A stretch of 64,000 bases of DNA from Strix aluco. Its lineage: Eukaryota > Chordata > Aves > Strigiformes > Strigidae. Position 1 is the stretch's first letter. Every line of letters starts with the position of its first letter. Position numbers and translations under genes: made by a program. Positions 25,471 through 39,000 of the stretch are shown in pieces. The DNA lies in contig NC_133932.1 in the NCBI RefSeq assembly GCF_031877795.1, positions 79,225,937 through 79,289,936 on the forward strand, given 5' to 3'. The notes below the pieces were generated by a model. The model worked only from the letters and a program-made list of their open reading frames with translations, did not search any database and had not been told where the DNA came from.

Positions 25471-28400
25471 CTTGCTCAAAGTCCTTGAACTGCAGCCTGC
25501 TAAAAGCTGGGAGGAATCACTGTCTTTACTAACACTTTTTCCCCCTAAGCATTACTACTGGCCATTATTAGAGGTAGGATGCTGTGCTAAACCAGATCTC
25601 TGGCTGGAAACAGCAGTGCTAAATCCCATGTTACAGGCCTAGGAATCTTCAGCAAGATGTGCAGAGCTGGGAAGCCCCGTCTTTTGATGTCCACCTCCTG
25701 AAGTATTACCTCTTCCACTCTCTTCTTGAGGGTTGCCCACAGGCTGTGAGGGAACATCTATAAACAGCACCTGCTGAAGCCACAAGACAAAGATTTGCTT
25801 CCTACTGGAGAGCTGCACTTGATTAAACGTGTTTCTGTTACATGAGCAGTGCTGTGCTACATGTTTCTAGACTGGGTTAGGTGTGGCCAACCTGAAATTT
25901 TGCCTACATTAAACAATCAGATTTACCTACTTCTGACTTGTGGCCTGGTACTAAAAACCTCATTAAAGCCGAGTTATACAAGAAGAGCTTCTGTCCTCCA
26001 CTTTAGGTGGCTGAGCTCAATTAGGGTGCTGTGCTAGTGAATCTGAAAGTTATTTAACAAGTTGCACAGTTTCTGAAAGGCAGTAGCAGAAGGGGATGAG
26101 GAAGATGAAGGAGGAAGAAGAAAGAGGCCATTACTTCTGCAGGCATTCAAGCAGCTGATCAGCAAGGGAAGGCACTACAGACAGCATTAAAGCTTGTTCT
26201 GCCTTCACGTCCCCTGCCACTCATGCAGCTCTTCTCCCAAGAACCTTCTAAAATGGTTGGCAGGCAAACTACGAATCTGGGAGATGTCAAGAAAATGGCC
26301 TCTTGATGAGATTTATGAGGCACTAGCTGATTTATGCAGCAACTCATAAGGTGAGATATATGCCCATTTACACAGTCTTACCACCACATTATAAATACAA
26401 TTCTATTTTGTGCCTAGCAGCTAACCTGTTGCATTTCTCAACTGTTGTTAAAAACATGCTTAAAGTGCCTTAAAGAAAGCATGTAAAATTTGGTTCCCTT
26501 TCAGAAGTAGTAAGTGAGCTTCCAGTGAGAAGTGAATTTGCATTTCTCAGTATCACCCATTTTTTGCTCAAATACCTAGAAAATATTTAGAGCTTAAGTA
26601 TATTATTTCTCTTGGGAGAAACTGATAGAGCTGAAACCCAGAGAAATCCTTCCCCTGTGAAGAATGAATCAGTCATGTGGAAACTTCCAACTTGAAATCT
26701 CTTTCAAGATAGCAGCCTGCTCAACAAGATCTCTTCCCTCATGCACTTTCTCTCTGCTTCCACACACCACCTCTTACACTCTTCTATAATGTTCTGCATG
26801 CAGGCACACAGTTTTACATACACACACAAAATTAAATAAAGTAAAACCCAACAAAAAAACCCAACCAATAAACCAATCTGTTCGAACACTGTAATGGGCT
26901 CAGCTGCCATTTCAGCTGCCCCATAACTTCTACAGTGGGTGGTGGCTTTCCTGTTCTGCACAAATCACTCAAAGCCGCAGAGACTGGAGATCACCTTTAT
27001 TCACTGTCCAGGCTCTAAGCTGTACAGCGCTGACCACATGAACCTCCACATAAAACCACAACTAGTTTCTACTGGCTCCTACGATAGGCTTGTATGGAAC
27101 AGCTGTCCACATTTTCCTTCCCACGCTGAAGATAACACTAACTCTTAGCATGGTATGAAATATATTCGAGGAGCTTGTTAAACAACAAAGCTCAGTCACT
27201 GATGTGCCTTATGCTGTTGTGTGAAGAGGTCAACTCTTCCTTGAGATATCAGCACCACTTGTCAGATGGCAGTAAGTCTGTTAGTGCTTATTTTATCATA
27301 TTCTTGGGCCTGTCTCAGCTCAGTGATTACCCCACAAATTTCAATACTGGCACTAAGATGACTGATTTGGTGACTCGCCCCTTCTTCTCCACTGTGATTT
27401 CAAAACAGTGCCACTCATCTCAAAGTGCAACTCCATCCAGAGCATCATCATCACATAACTGCTGCCCTACCTCTTCTAATAACGCTGTGCTCCCACAACA
27501 CTCTGCCTTATCTACAATTTCTGCAAAACTGTAGAAGCATTTGGACTACAGCTCTAGTCTATTCTTGGTACCTCATTTCTCTTTGCATGCCTCTGAGCTC
27601 CCACTAATTCTGAGACCGTTTCTTAAATAAAAGCACCATTGCTCTGTTTTCATATAGACAAAATGTGGCATATCTCCATGAATGTTCCACTGGTACTTCT
27701 CTGTAACTTACCAGTGCTAGATACAGATCAGAATATATGACTCCAGATCATTTAATAGCAAGTAATTTATTATTCTGTGGTCACTTTTAACCAACCAGTC
27801 CAACCGGACAGACATCGGTTGAAGTCCTGACCTGTACTTTCCTATAAACACCCAGAATCATGCTGATTCAGTCACGGGATCCACCACCAGGCACTTTTAT
27901 GGCAAGTGTAACACATTCAGGAAAACCAGACCTCATTAGTACGGTCAACTGTTCAGTCTGAATAGAAAATATTTGAAAACTATCTTACAAAAGGAAAAGG
28001 CCAGGTTTTCCCTCTCAGGCCAGAGGTCAGTATTACCTTGTTCCATTCTCTTATGCTTTCAGCACTAACTCTTCCCCTTCTGTACTAAACATATAGTCAG
28101 AAATGAGCCTTAACAACTTCCTCTGTGTTACAGATCCTTTGAAGTTAACGTTAAGATATATTCGCCCATCCTGGGTTTTTTCAGCCCCTGAAATTCCTTT
28201 CATGTTTCCAATTTCAGCATGGAGGAATGGAAACAATGCTGCACCAAGCTTCACAGCTTACTGCAAGACCTCCTCACCAGCAGGAAAATTTGCCATAATA
28301 GTTCACACTTTGCCCAGTATCAGACATACTCTTGACGTTATTTTTAATGTACCACTGCCTGGAAGGGGCATTTTGGGGGTACTACACCCCCTGCCCCCAT

Positions 28401-31400
28401 TTGTTTCTACATAACAGTCTCTAGACTTTGCTCCTAACTGCTTTGCACCTAAACTGCTAGGTGCTCCAGACAATTTATCTACAAGGTGTCTCTGCAATCA
28501 CCCAGCCTTTCCTGTATTCAGGTCCAATTTGCAAGCTGAACCGCTGCAGCAAAGAATGTTTTCCAAGGAAATTTGCTAAAACCTTTTGGTAATAGTAATA
28601 TAATATTCACTGTCATAAAAAGATGTGATTTTTAACATGCTGCTTTGTGTTGTTTGGGAATCATTCACAGTTAAGGAGTCAGACAATGAAGCCAACCACC
28701 AGCAGTGCTCTAACTGCTCAGCACAAGCCTCTGTGTTCAGTCTCACAAGACCATTGTTCAGGGAAGAAAAAAAAAAAAATAAAAAAAATCCTTCCTAAAC
28801 TATTGTCTCACCTAAACAAAAGGGTATTTAACTGCTCCCCCATTTAATTCAAATGGAAAGCTACTGTCATTCCAGTTATCTTCGAGAGGGTCTGTGACTA
28901 CCCACCAATCACAGATGAATATTCTGGGAACCACTGCCACCAGTATAACTATTCCTTCTAGATCCAGTTGCAGAAAGAGGAAGCACTTAAGTTTTCATAC
29001 TGTTAAAAGAGGACAGCAGGCATATTTATGCAAAGCAACCTATTTCCAGTATCAAGTAGTATCCAGGTAGCATCCAAGCAAAAACTAAAAAAAGTGTCAA
29101 TAATGTAAAGTTAAGACTTGGATGTAACCACACAGGAAGCAGCTGGGCGAAGGGAGGGCATGAATAAACACTGCAAAACCCCATCACATCACCAAGAACG
29201 TTTCTTTATCGTCCAACTTCACCAAGATCTGAAGGCAAAAGAGCCTTGGGCTACAAACAAAAATGGAGCCTGAACACTGGACTGAGCTCCTGATAACTCT
29301 GAAAAGTAAAGTTCAAGTATAGACCCTTTCAATTTCTTTAAGCATGTATGAGATTGAGTTTTCAGTCTTGCCTTGCTGAAGAAATCTCTGTAACATTACA
29401 GGATAATGTAGCTCTAGACTCCAGGCATCCTTTGATCAGACTCACAGAAAAACTCTGAAGCATGAAGGCATCTACTGTTGCTTATATAAATGAAATTTGC
29501 TATAACAGGTTTTTAAATAAACTGTCTGCTCCCTTCCTCAAAAAGCTGAGGTTATCACAGCAAGGAGATGAGTAGAAAATAAACATGCCCACAACAGCAT
29601 ACAGTTTCCAGGAATTGTGCTTGGGAGGATCTGCTTTTAGGTTATTCCATTCTCCCCCCAACATGTGAAATGGCAGGAAATTCAAGTTCACATGTGCAGG
29701 GGACAGAAATCTCATCTGAATAGACAACCAGTCATGCACAAACTAATCTGCAGGGGAAAATGAGGTGAAAATCTCTCAGAGGTAAGCACACGCAAAGTAT
29801 ATCTGAGGCTCATACATTTCATAAGATGTATCTTCACAGACTAAGACTAGTGGCAGTAGTATCAGAAACCTTGCTTGGAAGGAATCGGTTATTCTTCTGC
29901 AGCAAAACACAGGTAATAACAAAACAAACAAAAAAAACACACAAACTTTTTTGCGTATGTCCTTCAACATTTACAAAAGATAAAGTTATGTTGTAGTCTG
30001 CACCTTGGCAGTGTTACTTTTGACTCATCTCCATGGCTTAATACGTGCTCTAAAAGGACATGAAACTTGGGGAAGTAAAAAAAAAAAAAAAGACAGCATA
30101 AGACTATTTGAAAGTATTTTTAGATAAATTTTATGGTCCAAATGAAAGAAAGGTAAAACAGATGGCTTAAGTCATTATTGGAAAGTAAACACATTATTAA
30201 GGACAAAAACCTTACATTAAAATTGCTTTTGTCATTTTCCTCTAGAAGTTCATTTCCATCAGTTGATACATCTCAAAGATTCATTTGCAATTAAATATAG
30301 TCTTTACATTTACTTTGGTACCTCTTTCCATAACCAGCAGGTTACACAATATTTACACACTTAGAAAAGTGTTATACAGTCTTGGTTATGTGGATTGCTT
30401 TTACACCTTTTGTCTTAGAAATTAGCAGTGAATTTGTTTCTTTATACCGAGAAGCCAATTTTACTATGTCTTTCAATGCACTGCATTTGGAAGGAACTAA
30501 AATTAAACCACTAAGATGTCTTAAAAGTCACCCTAAAAAAGCATCAGAAAATGAAAAACACCCACAACTTTACCATAAACAAGATTGCTATTTAAAACAG
30601 AATGATTTATTATACAATGGAGAGGTTAAGATTTGGTGACCATAATTAACTTCCCAATTCACTAATAGTCAAATTTACTGAAATATCAAGAAGTTCTATT
30701 AGGTATCTAAAAACCACTAAGCCTGTGAGATACCTAATTTGCATGATGCCTTCAGTTAGATATCTGGAGTTTATTGTGTGCTTCAAGCTTTAATGCACAT
30801 AATCCTAATTTTCTCCCATCTGATTATTCCGTTCATAGATTGAAAAGGGACAAAGGAAGAAGAAAAAGCTTTCCTACTTTCTGAGCTCCCAGATGAGTTC
30901 TCAGCCCTGAGTTTATTCAAAAAGAAAATCTTCTCTCTGAATCTGGTAGCTAAACTGAAAACAAGTACATAACACAAAAGCTTTTCTGCTTCTTAAAAAA
31001 TGAAGAGTACTTACACTTGGAAAAATGTAAAAATAAAAACTTTATCTAGTGTAAAGACACTAAAAACAGAGATCTAAAAAATGTAAGGGGTAGCTCCCCT
31101 TCAGTTGCCTTATATATTTTAAATGACTGTATACAATAAATGACAGTACACAAGGCACATCATTTGACCTACTTAATTTGAGAAGTTACTGATACCAAGT
31201 GTGAAACTAGCAGGTACAGGTAAGGCCTTCCCAGAAGGTTCAAATTTAATTTGTCAGTTTTATTTTGAACAGGAAGGGCATTTTTTTTTTAAAAAAGACA
31301 TTTACATTATTTTTTATCCCTTCTGGTGTCAACCTGCTTATCATCCACAGCTCTGCTACTTCACAAGATCTGTATTAAACACTGCGCCCAGCTCACATTA

Positions 31401-34400
31401 CAGATTTTAAGTTAATGTTTCCAAGTTGTTGCTTCCATGCTGAAATAATTTTTCTCAAAATCCTGGTGAAATACTAGCAGACTGCTGTCAACATTCAGAA
31501 TCTGACCTCTCATTACTACTTAAAAGAAAACAAATCCAAGAAGTTCAAAGTTTCCTTTGCCAATGTCTCAATGCTTTCACAGCTCCTTGTTTCAGTTCTC
31601 TCCAAACTGCTATACCACAGCAGGGACAGCAGCCTCCAGGCCGCCCCAGCAGAGCCCACAGATTTTTCACAAGGCTCCAAGGCAGTGCACACGGAGCCAC
31701 GGCATGCAGCAGCCATAAAACCAGCGCTCTGCCTCAACCAGGCCACAGAATAAGACCGTAAATGAACATTTTGTGTTACACGAGATTCCCAACCCATCTA
31801 TGCAAAAATAGCCCGTAAGAATGCTGGAATGATTCAGAAAGAGGGATGTTTCCCCCCTGCTTTGGAAAGAAATCTTAATGGTTTTCATGCTTCTACATCT
31901 GGTTGTTTTGTAAGGTTACAAAAGGGAAAATATGGCTCGATTTCTCTTTTCCTAGCAGTAGAGGCTGAATTTCAAGTTGCATGTAACTAAAGAACACCAA
32001 CCTTTCTGGCTCACTGTGCCGACACAAGGATGCTCTCAGCAAAATGATTATCCAGGAATCAAGCACAGAAGAAGTAGGTGTTGGAAGGGCCCATTTAGCT
32101 AATGAGAGGCATGGAAGCCCTTCTTCCCTCCTGCCCCTCCAAGAAATACCACCTAGAATATTTCTGCCTAAAAAGAGTGATGTTTCTGCAGAAATCAAGA
32201 GAGCGCTGTACAGAAGCAACTTACATCAACTTTTCAAGTACTTACAGAATGCTTTCAAAGAGGAGATGACAACTGTGGTACCAACTGCAAGTTTTAATTG
32301 ACCAGGCAGGGTAACACTTCAGGGGAGGTATGAGCAATCCCTGCAAGCTGTGCAAGCAGCCCAATTGCTCACAGCAACTCATATGTAGAATAAAAGGTTC
32401 ACACCAGAAAGGACCTGAAATCCTAACTATGTTAAAATCAAATACACACCAGTCTGTTTTCTAGCCTTGCAGTAATTTTGATAAGTTCTACTTGCTGTTA
32501 AAGATTACAGAAATAGAAGTCATTTCACTCAGCAACTGTATCACAATACTGAAAAGCTACTGACACAATCTTTGCAGTAAGGGACTACAGGGGAGAAGAA
32601 TAAAAAAAGTAAAGAAAAAGGCCACATGCAACACTATATGCTGGTGTCTAAAAAGCCCTAATTCTCCCCTTCTCCCAGTAAGGTCTCCCCAGATCCCCTC
32701 TGGCATACTTGGGAAAACCACGCTATTCTCAGCCCACGCAATGCAGCAAGGTCAACAGGAGCATCCCATGGACAGAAGATAAACTGTTCCTACCCTTCAG
32801 TTATCAGCTGTGTTCAAGGGCAAACCCTGCAGTTTCACCACTCATATTATTTCCTGGGTTTGCTCCCATGGATCCTGAGTTTCATCCCTGTTTACCAAGT
32901 CTACACAGTTTTTCCTGTATCCTTGCCTCAGAACATTCAGCCTCTAAGTGAATTACACTTCTTTATTCACTCAGTCAGTTCAAATAAAACTGCTAGAAAA
33001 ACCGCCGAGGTTGTTACTAAAACAAAGTAGACACACAGTCATGAACCTGACATTTTCACCCTTCTTGCAACAAAGTATGAGTCTTGCAACTACTAGGACT
33101 AGCTAGTAGCCAGGGAATACTAACTATGTGTACAACTTCGGAGGCTTATGGCTTGGTTCTCATCTTTTGGAAGTACTTAAGATGGGGAAATGGATAAACA
33201 GCAACTACCTATGAAGTTGTTAGATCTTGTAAGTTAAGGAAAAAACAGGGATTTTTTTTAATGGAAGACAACATAATGAAAAAAGAGTATGGGTATGATT
33301 ATTCAATCCTTTTCTTTTCCTCCCAGTTAGCAAATTCTAAGCATGAAGAACCAACAGAACAGCTAAATGCAGTATTGCTTTAAGGGAAAGAAATAGTATG
33401 TTACCACAGCCCTCAGCTTGCAAAGTGACTCTGACTTTTGCCTGTTCTGCAAAAATAAGATATCCTTTAGGCAACTCTCTTAATGGATTCATTCAGTGAG
33501 GAGCCTTCAAAGTTGCATTCATCTAATAAAAAAAATTATTGGCTGTCTCAGTCAGTAAGGAATACGTACTGCCAGGCAGCAGAGAACCTCTATTAATGGA
33601 TGTAAGGCATAGTGGCACCTTACTGAATTCCTGTAGCAAAGTCAGGCTTACTTGAAGGGTCTTAGAATCATCAGAAGTATATAAATAAACTCCTTATTAA
33701 AGACAGTTTTTAAAAACAAGGGTGACACTTTGAAGCTCTCATAGTCTAACTGCTTCCAACATCTTACAGAACAGAATCCATGCTCCACCAACATTTTTGG
33801 TATTTTACTCCCCTTTTTTGTCTCTAGCACACCCATGAAATTCCAAGATACACTTCTGCTATCATCCTTCAGCTCAAAAACCAGACATACTAACCAAAAT
33901 AGGTCATCATGCCTTACTAACACAGATAAAATGACTATATATGTGGTAACAAAAGGGAACCTTGAGGTTATTAATGACAAACTGCTTTAGCTCAGCAATA
34001 AAATAATGAGCAATTACATTTCAAGAAAACAAAATATACAGAATATTTTATCTAACATGGAAGATAGTAGTTAGGAAAGAATTATTAAAATTCAGAAGCA
34101 GAGAGTGTGACAGATCTACTGGTCCAGTAACTAGGTTACACATGATCTTTCTGGAAAGCCAACTGCCATGAAGACAAACCCCTGCACAGGGTCCTCCTGA
34201 AGGACTCTGTCTCACAGGGAACTCTGTACTAGAGCTGGATGACGCCGGGGCAGAACAAAAGCTTCCCAGGGAATCAAGGAGACTGACACAGCAGAGCAGC
34301 AAGGGAGCAAACCATTTGCAGAATAATAAAGTGTAGGACCATAGGGATGTGGTCTGCAAGTTGAGTGGGAAGTTTAAAGATTAGGAGTAATTAGAGCAGG

Positions 34401-35649
34401 TTTACACAGGCCAGTTTACCAGCAGGAAAAAAAATTCCCGACAGTAAGATCATAAACTATGGACTAGATTTTTTTTTTTTTTTTAAATGAAAGCAATGGT
34501 ATTTAAGACATCTGAAAGAAGCCTGAACAAAAACATCAGTCCTTATAGGGAGCACCCTTGAATCAGATTATGGATACAGAAAAGACAATTTAGGACCATC
34601 GCCAAAATTCCTACAAACACTAGCTCAAGCCTGTAGTTACCTAAAACTTGCCCTTGAGTCTATCACTGAAAATACAGCTCTACAGAAACAACAGGAACCT
34701 CATCCTACAAAACACTGAACGAAGATGGAAGCAGGTAATATCAAGGGTAATTATCAGCCAGAATATCAAGTCCTGTCCATTACAGAGTCAAAGATACATG
34801 TTTACTGTTCCAGGTGCCTAATCTGCTAAGTGTTAGAAAGACATTGATGTGTAAATCCATGAAAAAAAAAATTTAGATGGATTTCTCTTAGTGGAAAAAT
34901 GACTGAACAAAATAAATCAGGGACGTTGACAGATTCTCTTAATAGTTGGTAACTGTCTCACAATCAGTGCATGTTTCTTTCTTAACCATATGGTACAGAA
35001 CAAAGTGTACGTAGAACTTACATGAAAAAGCACAGAATTTAAAAAACATTTAAAATTTGAATCTTGTGATGATCACAAAAAAAAATCTTTAGCTGACTGT
35101 CTTCTGCCATAGGGGAGAAGGGAAAAAAGCCTCTAACAAATCCACCAAGATAACTGTCCAACATCAGGCTTGCCATTTGCAGCCCTTTTAATTCATACCA
35201 ATCATACACAAGATCTATTGCAGCCTTTAAAGGCTTCATGCCAAAAAAATTTTATTTTTATTGAGCTATCAAAACCCCAGATGAGCCTCCAAAGATTTGC
35301 ATTCCTTCCTTACTGTCAAGAAAGCTGTAGGACTAGTGGAAAAAGAGTATTACTCAAAACTTACATACTTATACTTTTGTTGAAGATGTAAATGAACAGC
35401 TAACAAGTTCCAGGAGTCTATACCAGCAACAGTTTTGGCTATAAGCTTACTGAAACTTTACAAAATGTAAACAGTGTGTCCTTCCATCACATTTACCTTA
35501 TCTATGGAGGAGATAAAGGCAAGTATTATGGATAAATCCTATAGAATGCTGTCACAGATAGTAACCGAATTAAAAAAAGGGTTGGGAAATAAAAACATGC
35601 ATAGAATTCAAGAAGGAAGATCGAATAAATATTGTACAAATAATCAATA
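25471..35649 (-). other. FARP1: FARP1 intron 1, middle part
   Basis: These 10 kb hold no gene I can support. I see purine-rich (GAGGAAGAAGA)-type sequence near 26090-26128, an A/C-rich patch near 26820-26875, A runs near 28766-28790 and 30077-30091, and a T16 run at 34469-34484. Open frames are at most about 119 codons and match nothing recognisable. Regulatory DNA could be present but is not identifiable from one sequence. Confidence 0.7.
34469..34484. repeat. T16 homopolymer
   Basis: Sixteen consecutive T precede AAATGA on the plus strand. No retroposed unit can be delimited beside it. Confidence 0.9.
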
Positions 35650-36067
35650 CAGAGTCACAGAACCATAGAATGGTTTGGGTTGGAAGGGACCTTAAAGACC
35701 ATTGAGTTCCAACTCCCCTGCTATGGGCAGGGACACCTTCCAATGGATCAGGTTGCTCCAAGCCCCATCCAACCTGGCCTTGAACACTGCCAGGGAGGGG
35801 TAAGCCACAACTTCTCTGGGCAACCTGTTCTAGTGTCTCACCAACATCACAGTAAAGAATTTCTTCCTTACACCTAATCTAACTCTACCCGCTTTCAGTT
35901 TAAAACCATTACCCCTCGTCCTATCCCTACACTCCCTGATACAAAGTCCCTCCCCATCTTCCCTGTCGGCCCCCTTTAAGTACTGGAAGGCCGCTATAAG
36001 GTCTCCCTGAACCCTTCTCTTCCCCAGGCTGAACAACCTCAACCCTCTCAGCCTGTCCTCATGAGGG
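35650..36067 (-). mobile_element. 5'-truncated CR1 LINE (avian type), 3' end intact
   Basis: On the minus strand this reads as the C-terminal part of CR1 ORF2 plus the 3'UTR. A frame at 36042-35830 encodes FSLGKRRVQGDLIAAFQYLK and continues to RKKFFTVMLVRH, where the expected Trp codon TGG is TAG. Past that stop the same frame still reads NRLPREVV...VFKARLDGA. The 3'UTR has CAAGGCCAGGTTGGATGGGG and GGTCCCTTCCAACCCAAACC, and ends in degenerate 8-mers ATTCTATG, GTTCTGTG and ACTCTGTA. No poly-A is expected for CR1. Truncation at about 0.42 kb is typical. One visible nonsense change and few indels suggest a fairly young copy. Confidence 0.96.
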
Positions 36068-39000
36068 CATAGCCAGGTTTGGAGAACACCAAATAATTAT
36101 TACTACCCAAAAACCTGATAAAAGTAGCATCAGTAACATCCCACCTTCATTAAAGGAATGATTCAGATTCAGACCCTTCACCCTTTATTTCAAGAAGAAA
36201 AGCCATATATTCATTAATTTGTACTGATTAAATACATTTCCCTAATCTCAGCCTTGCAATGGCGACAGTATTGTTGGGTTTATTTTTTTCCTCACAAACT
36301 GTTGTTAAAACTAAGACAAGAGGAATGGTTCTTCCCAGGACTGACAACAGCAGCACACATGATGGGCAGAAATAGAATCAAAGAACCTTGATTTACATCA
36401 TGGGTTTTTTTCACCCCGAAAGAAATTCAGCCTTATTAGTGAATCAGAAGAAAACATACATACTGCTAAAACACTGAGAGTATATACATATGGGAATTTC
36501 AAGGAGGGGAAAGGGGGAAATAAAGCACAGACAAAAGAAACAGGCACAAAGAAATGGGTTACTGTTCTTCCCTCTAACATGAGCTAATTGCATACTGGGT
36601 AAGGATAATCCCCTGTGACGTTCCATGCATTTAAAGGTCAAGACTTTTGCTTTTCAACTGTCCCCATCAAATCTTATTCCTGAGGAAAACAGCCTGAAGC
36701 TGTCCCATAGTGCACACACTCTCAAACTTGGGGATTAAGGATTCTAGCTCTGCACAGTGCATTGCATCAGGCACCACCAACACAGCCCTCAGAGATGAGC
36801 ACTGAAACACAGCACATTTAAACAAGAAGTACAAACAGCAAGTAGTGAGCCAAGAGCTTCTAAAGGCTATTCTGCCTATTCCAAAATAGCAGGGACATGG
36901 GATTAACACAATTGTATCTACTGTTTTGACATTCAAATGACTCATTTCACCTATGTTGCTGCGTGACTTTAAATTAAAAAGCAGAGCTCCTCTCTCTTGA
37001 TGCTTTAAGAGCACTGATGGGGGACAAGCCTGGCCCCACTGAAAGCACCCAGCCAAGAGGGAACCTCTGTGTCCCCATGCCCAGTTACAGAGGAACCACT
37101 CCAGCGACCACACCAGGTATTAAAATTCTTTCTTTCCCAAACGCAGAACTACGGTTATATATACGGTAGAGTCCTCAAAACAAGCACCCAGGTCATTACT
37201 ATTCCTCCCTGCAGTCCCCCGCAGCACAAGGAATTTGATTAAACTTCCTCAACAGGAGAGCACTAAATAAACACTGTAAATTAAACAAAACTATGCTGAT
37301 GATCTAGTTGCAATTACTTCCAATTGATTTGAGTCTTTATTGTCCCCTCAAGCTTTAAACTTCGTAGATAAAAAAGGATCAGGCCTTACTGGAGGAATAC
37401 CGAAGAAGGAGTTATGAAACTTTCCTTAAACACATTCAAAAGTAACCAGAGTAGCTTGTCGTCCTGACAAAATTCCAATTAAATTTAGCCTGGAAAGCTA
37501 ATGAAAACAATACGCTATTCCAGGATTTGCCATAAACAAGCAAGTTAATGCTTAGAATAAATTCACTCATTGGTCAACATGCACACATACAAACTAGAAA
37601 TTGCTGCAGCATATTTTATTTCACAAAAGTCAGACACTGCCAAAAGACTTCAGGAAACTTTTACCCAGCTGATACCGTACAATCCAGCTCTAAGGCATTT
37701 CAGCCCTTTCCAAGTTGAGCCAAACTGTCACTTGATTGCAACAGGAAACATATGCACACGAGTGAAGTGGGGTTGCTCACTGCAATTCAAATATTTTATG
37801 GGAAGACAAAAGCAGATATTCTTATACTACTCCTGGGACCTCCTCTGCAGAAGAATCCTGGAGTTACTTGCAGATTTGAAAACATCCTCTTAAATCCTGT
37901 TATATATTATCAGGTTGGTTTTATAATTAATTTTCAGATATTAATTTCATTAGGCCTAATCTACTTGCAGGGGTCAGACCTATTATTCCGATTAATTTTT
38001 TCTTCCACGTCTCCAAATCACATTTTCCTTGCCAAGCTGGAACCGTTCTTAGATCAGCATTCTCTGAAATTCATTCTGCTCCGAGGTTAGCCCAGATGAG
38101 GCTTTAAAAGTTCTACAAGTATTTTACATTTTTCTCTAGATATTTTTTAGATGTATAGCTACCATTTTCCCTTCCCAGTATACATCTAAGCTTCGGTTCC
38201 AATCTTGGGGTGCTTTTAAGTAGAAAGAACTTTGTTCAGGTCGGAGGGGGCATTTTGTTTTGACAAAAGCAGGCAGAAAAGCAGACCATAGACTCTTCTT
38301 TGGGATTTTTTCTTTTGAATTATGTTTACACTAAAATGAAAATTCTTTGAGCTTTCTTGAAGGACAGATACCATCTAATCCTGCAGCTTTTGCAGAGAAT
38401 CTGAAACCAAAGATGAAGGGGGATACCTAGCTCTCCCTGTTATTTTCTTTACATGACACTGGGAGTGAAAATGTAGTTCTGTTACTTACATCCATCTATT
38501 GTGGTACACACTTGAACACCTCACCATGTCTATAGCTAACTACTTCAGCTTTAATTAGTTTGTTCTTTTTCTGCGTATTAGCTATTCTCATCACATCACC
38601 TATCTTCTGTTTGTAAGTATTTTAAATAGCAACACACGTATTTTCAAACATTACTCTCACTTTTAAGGAAAGAAACTTTGAAGGAAAATTTGGTAGTTTT
38701 ATCTACTGCCCAAAGAAATTTTACCAGCAGATCTAAGAAAGTCAAAGCAACCCTAGCAAATATGTGGTTAAGAACAATAAGAACTGTGTTCAGTTTTAAT
38801 GCTTTCACATACATGTTTGAATTTTCTTGAATATATAGACTGTTGATTTTAAAAAACAAACAAATGCAGAGGAAATTGCTAAGTCTACAACTTAGTTCCA
38901 GAAAAAGAAAATGCTTCTGAACTCAGACTTCTCATCATATGTACAAACACATACATACACACCACTCCATCACAACAGTGATCTAATTTTTCAGTCACCC

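Noticed and set aside
35830..36042. 70-codon minus-strand frame as a host gene
   Set aside because: It matches the C-terminal part of CR1 ORF2 and ends at a nonsense codon inside the LINE.
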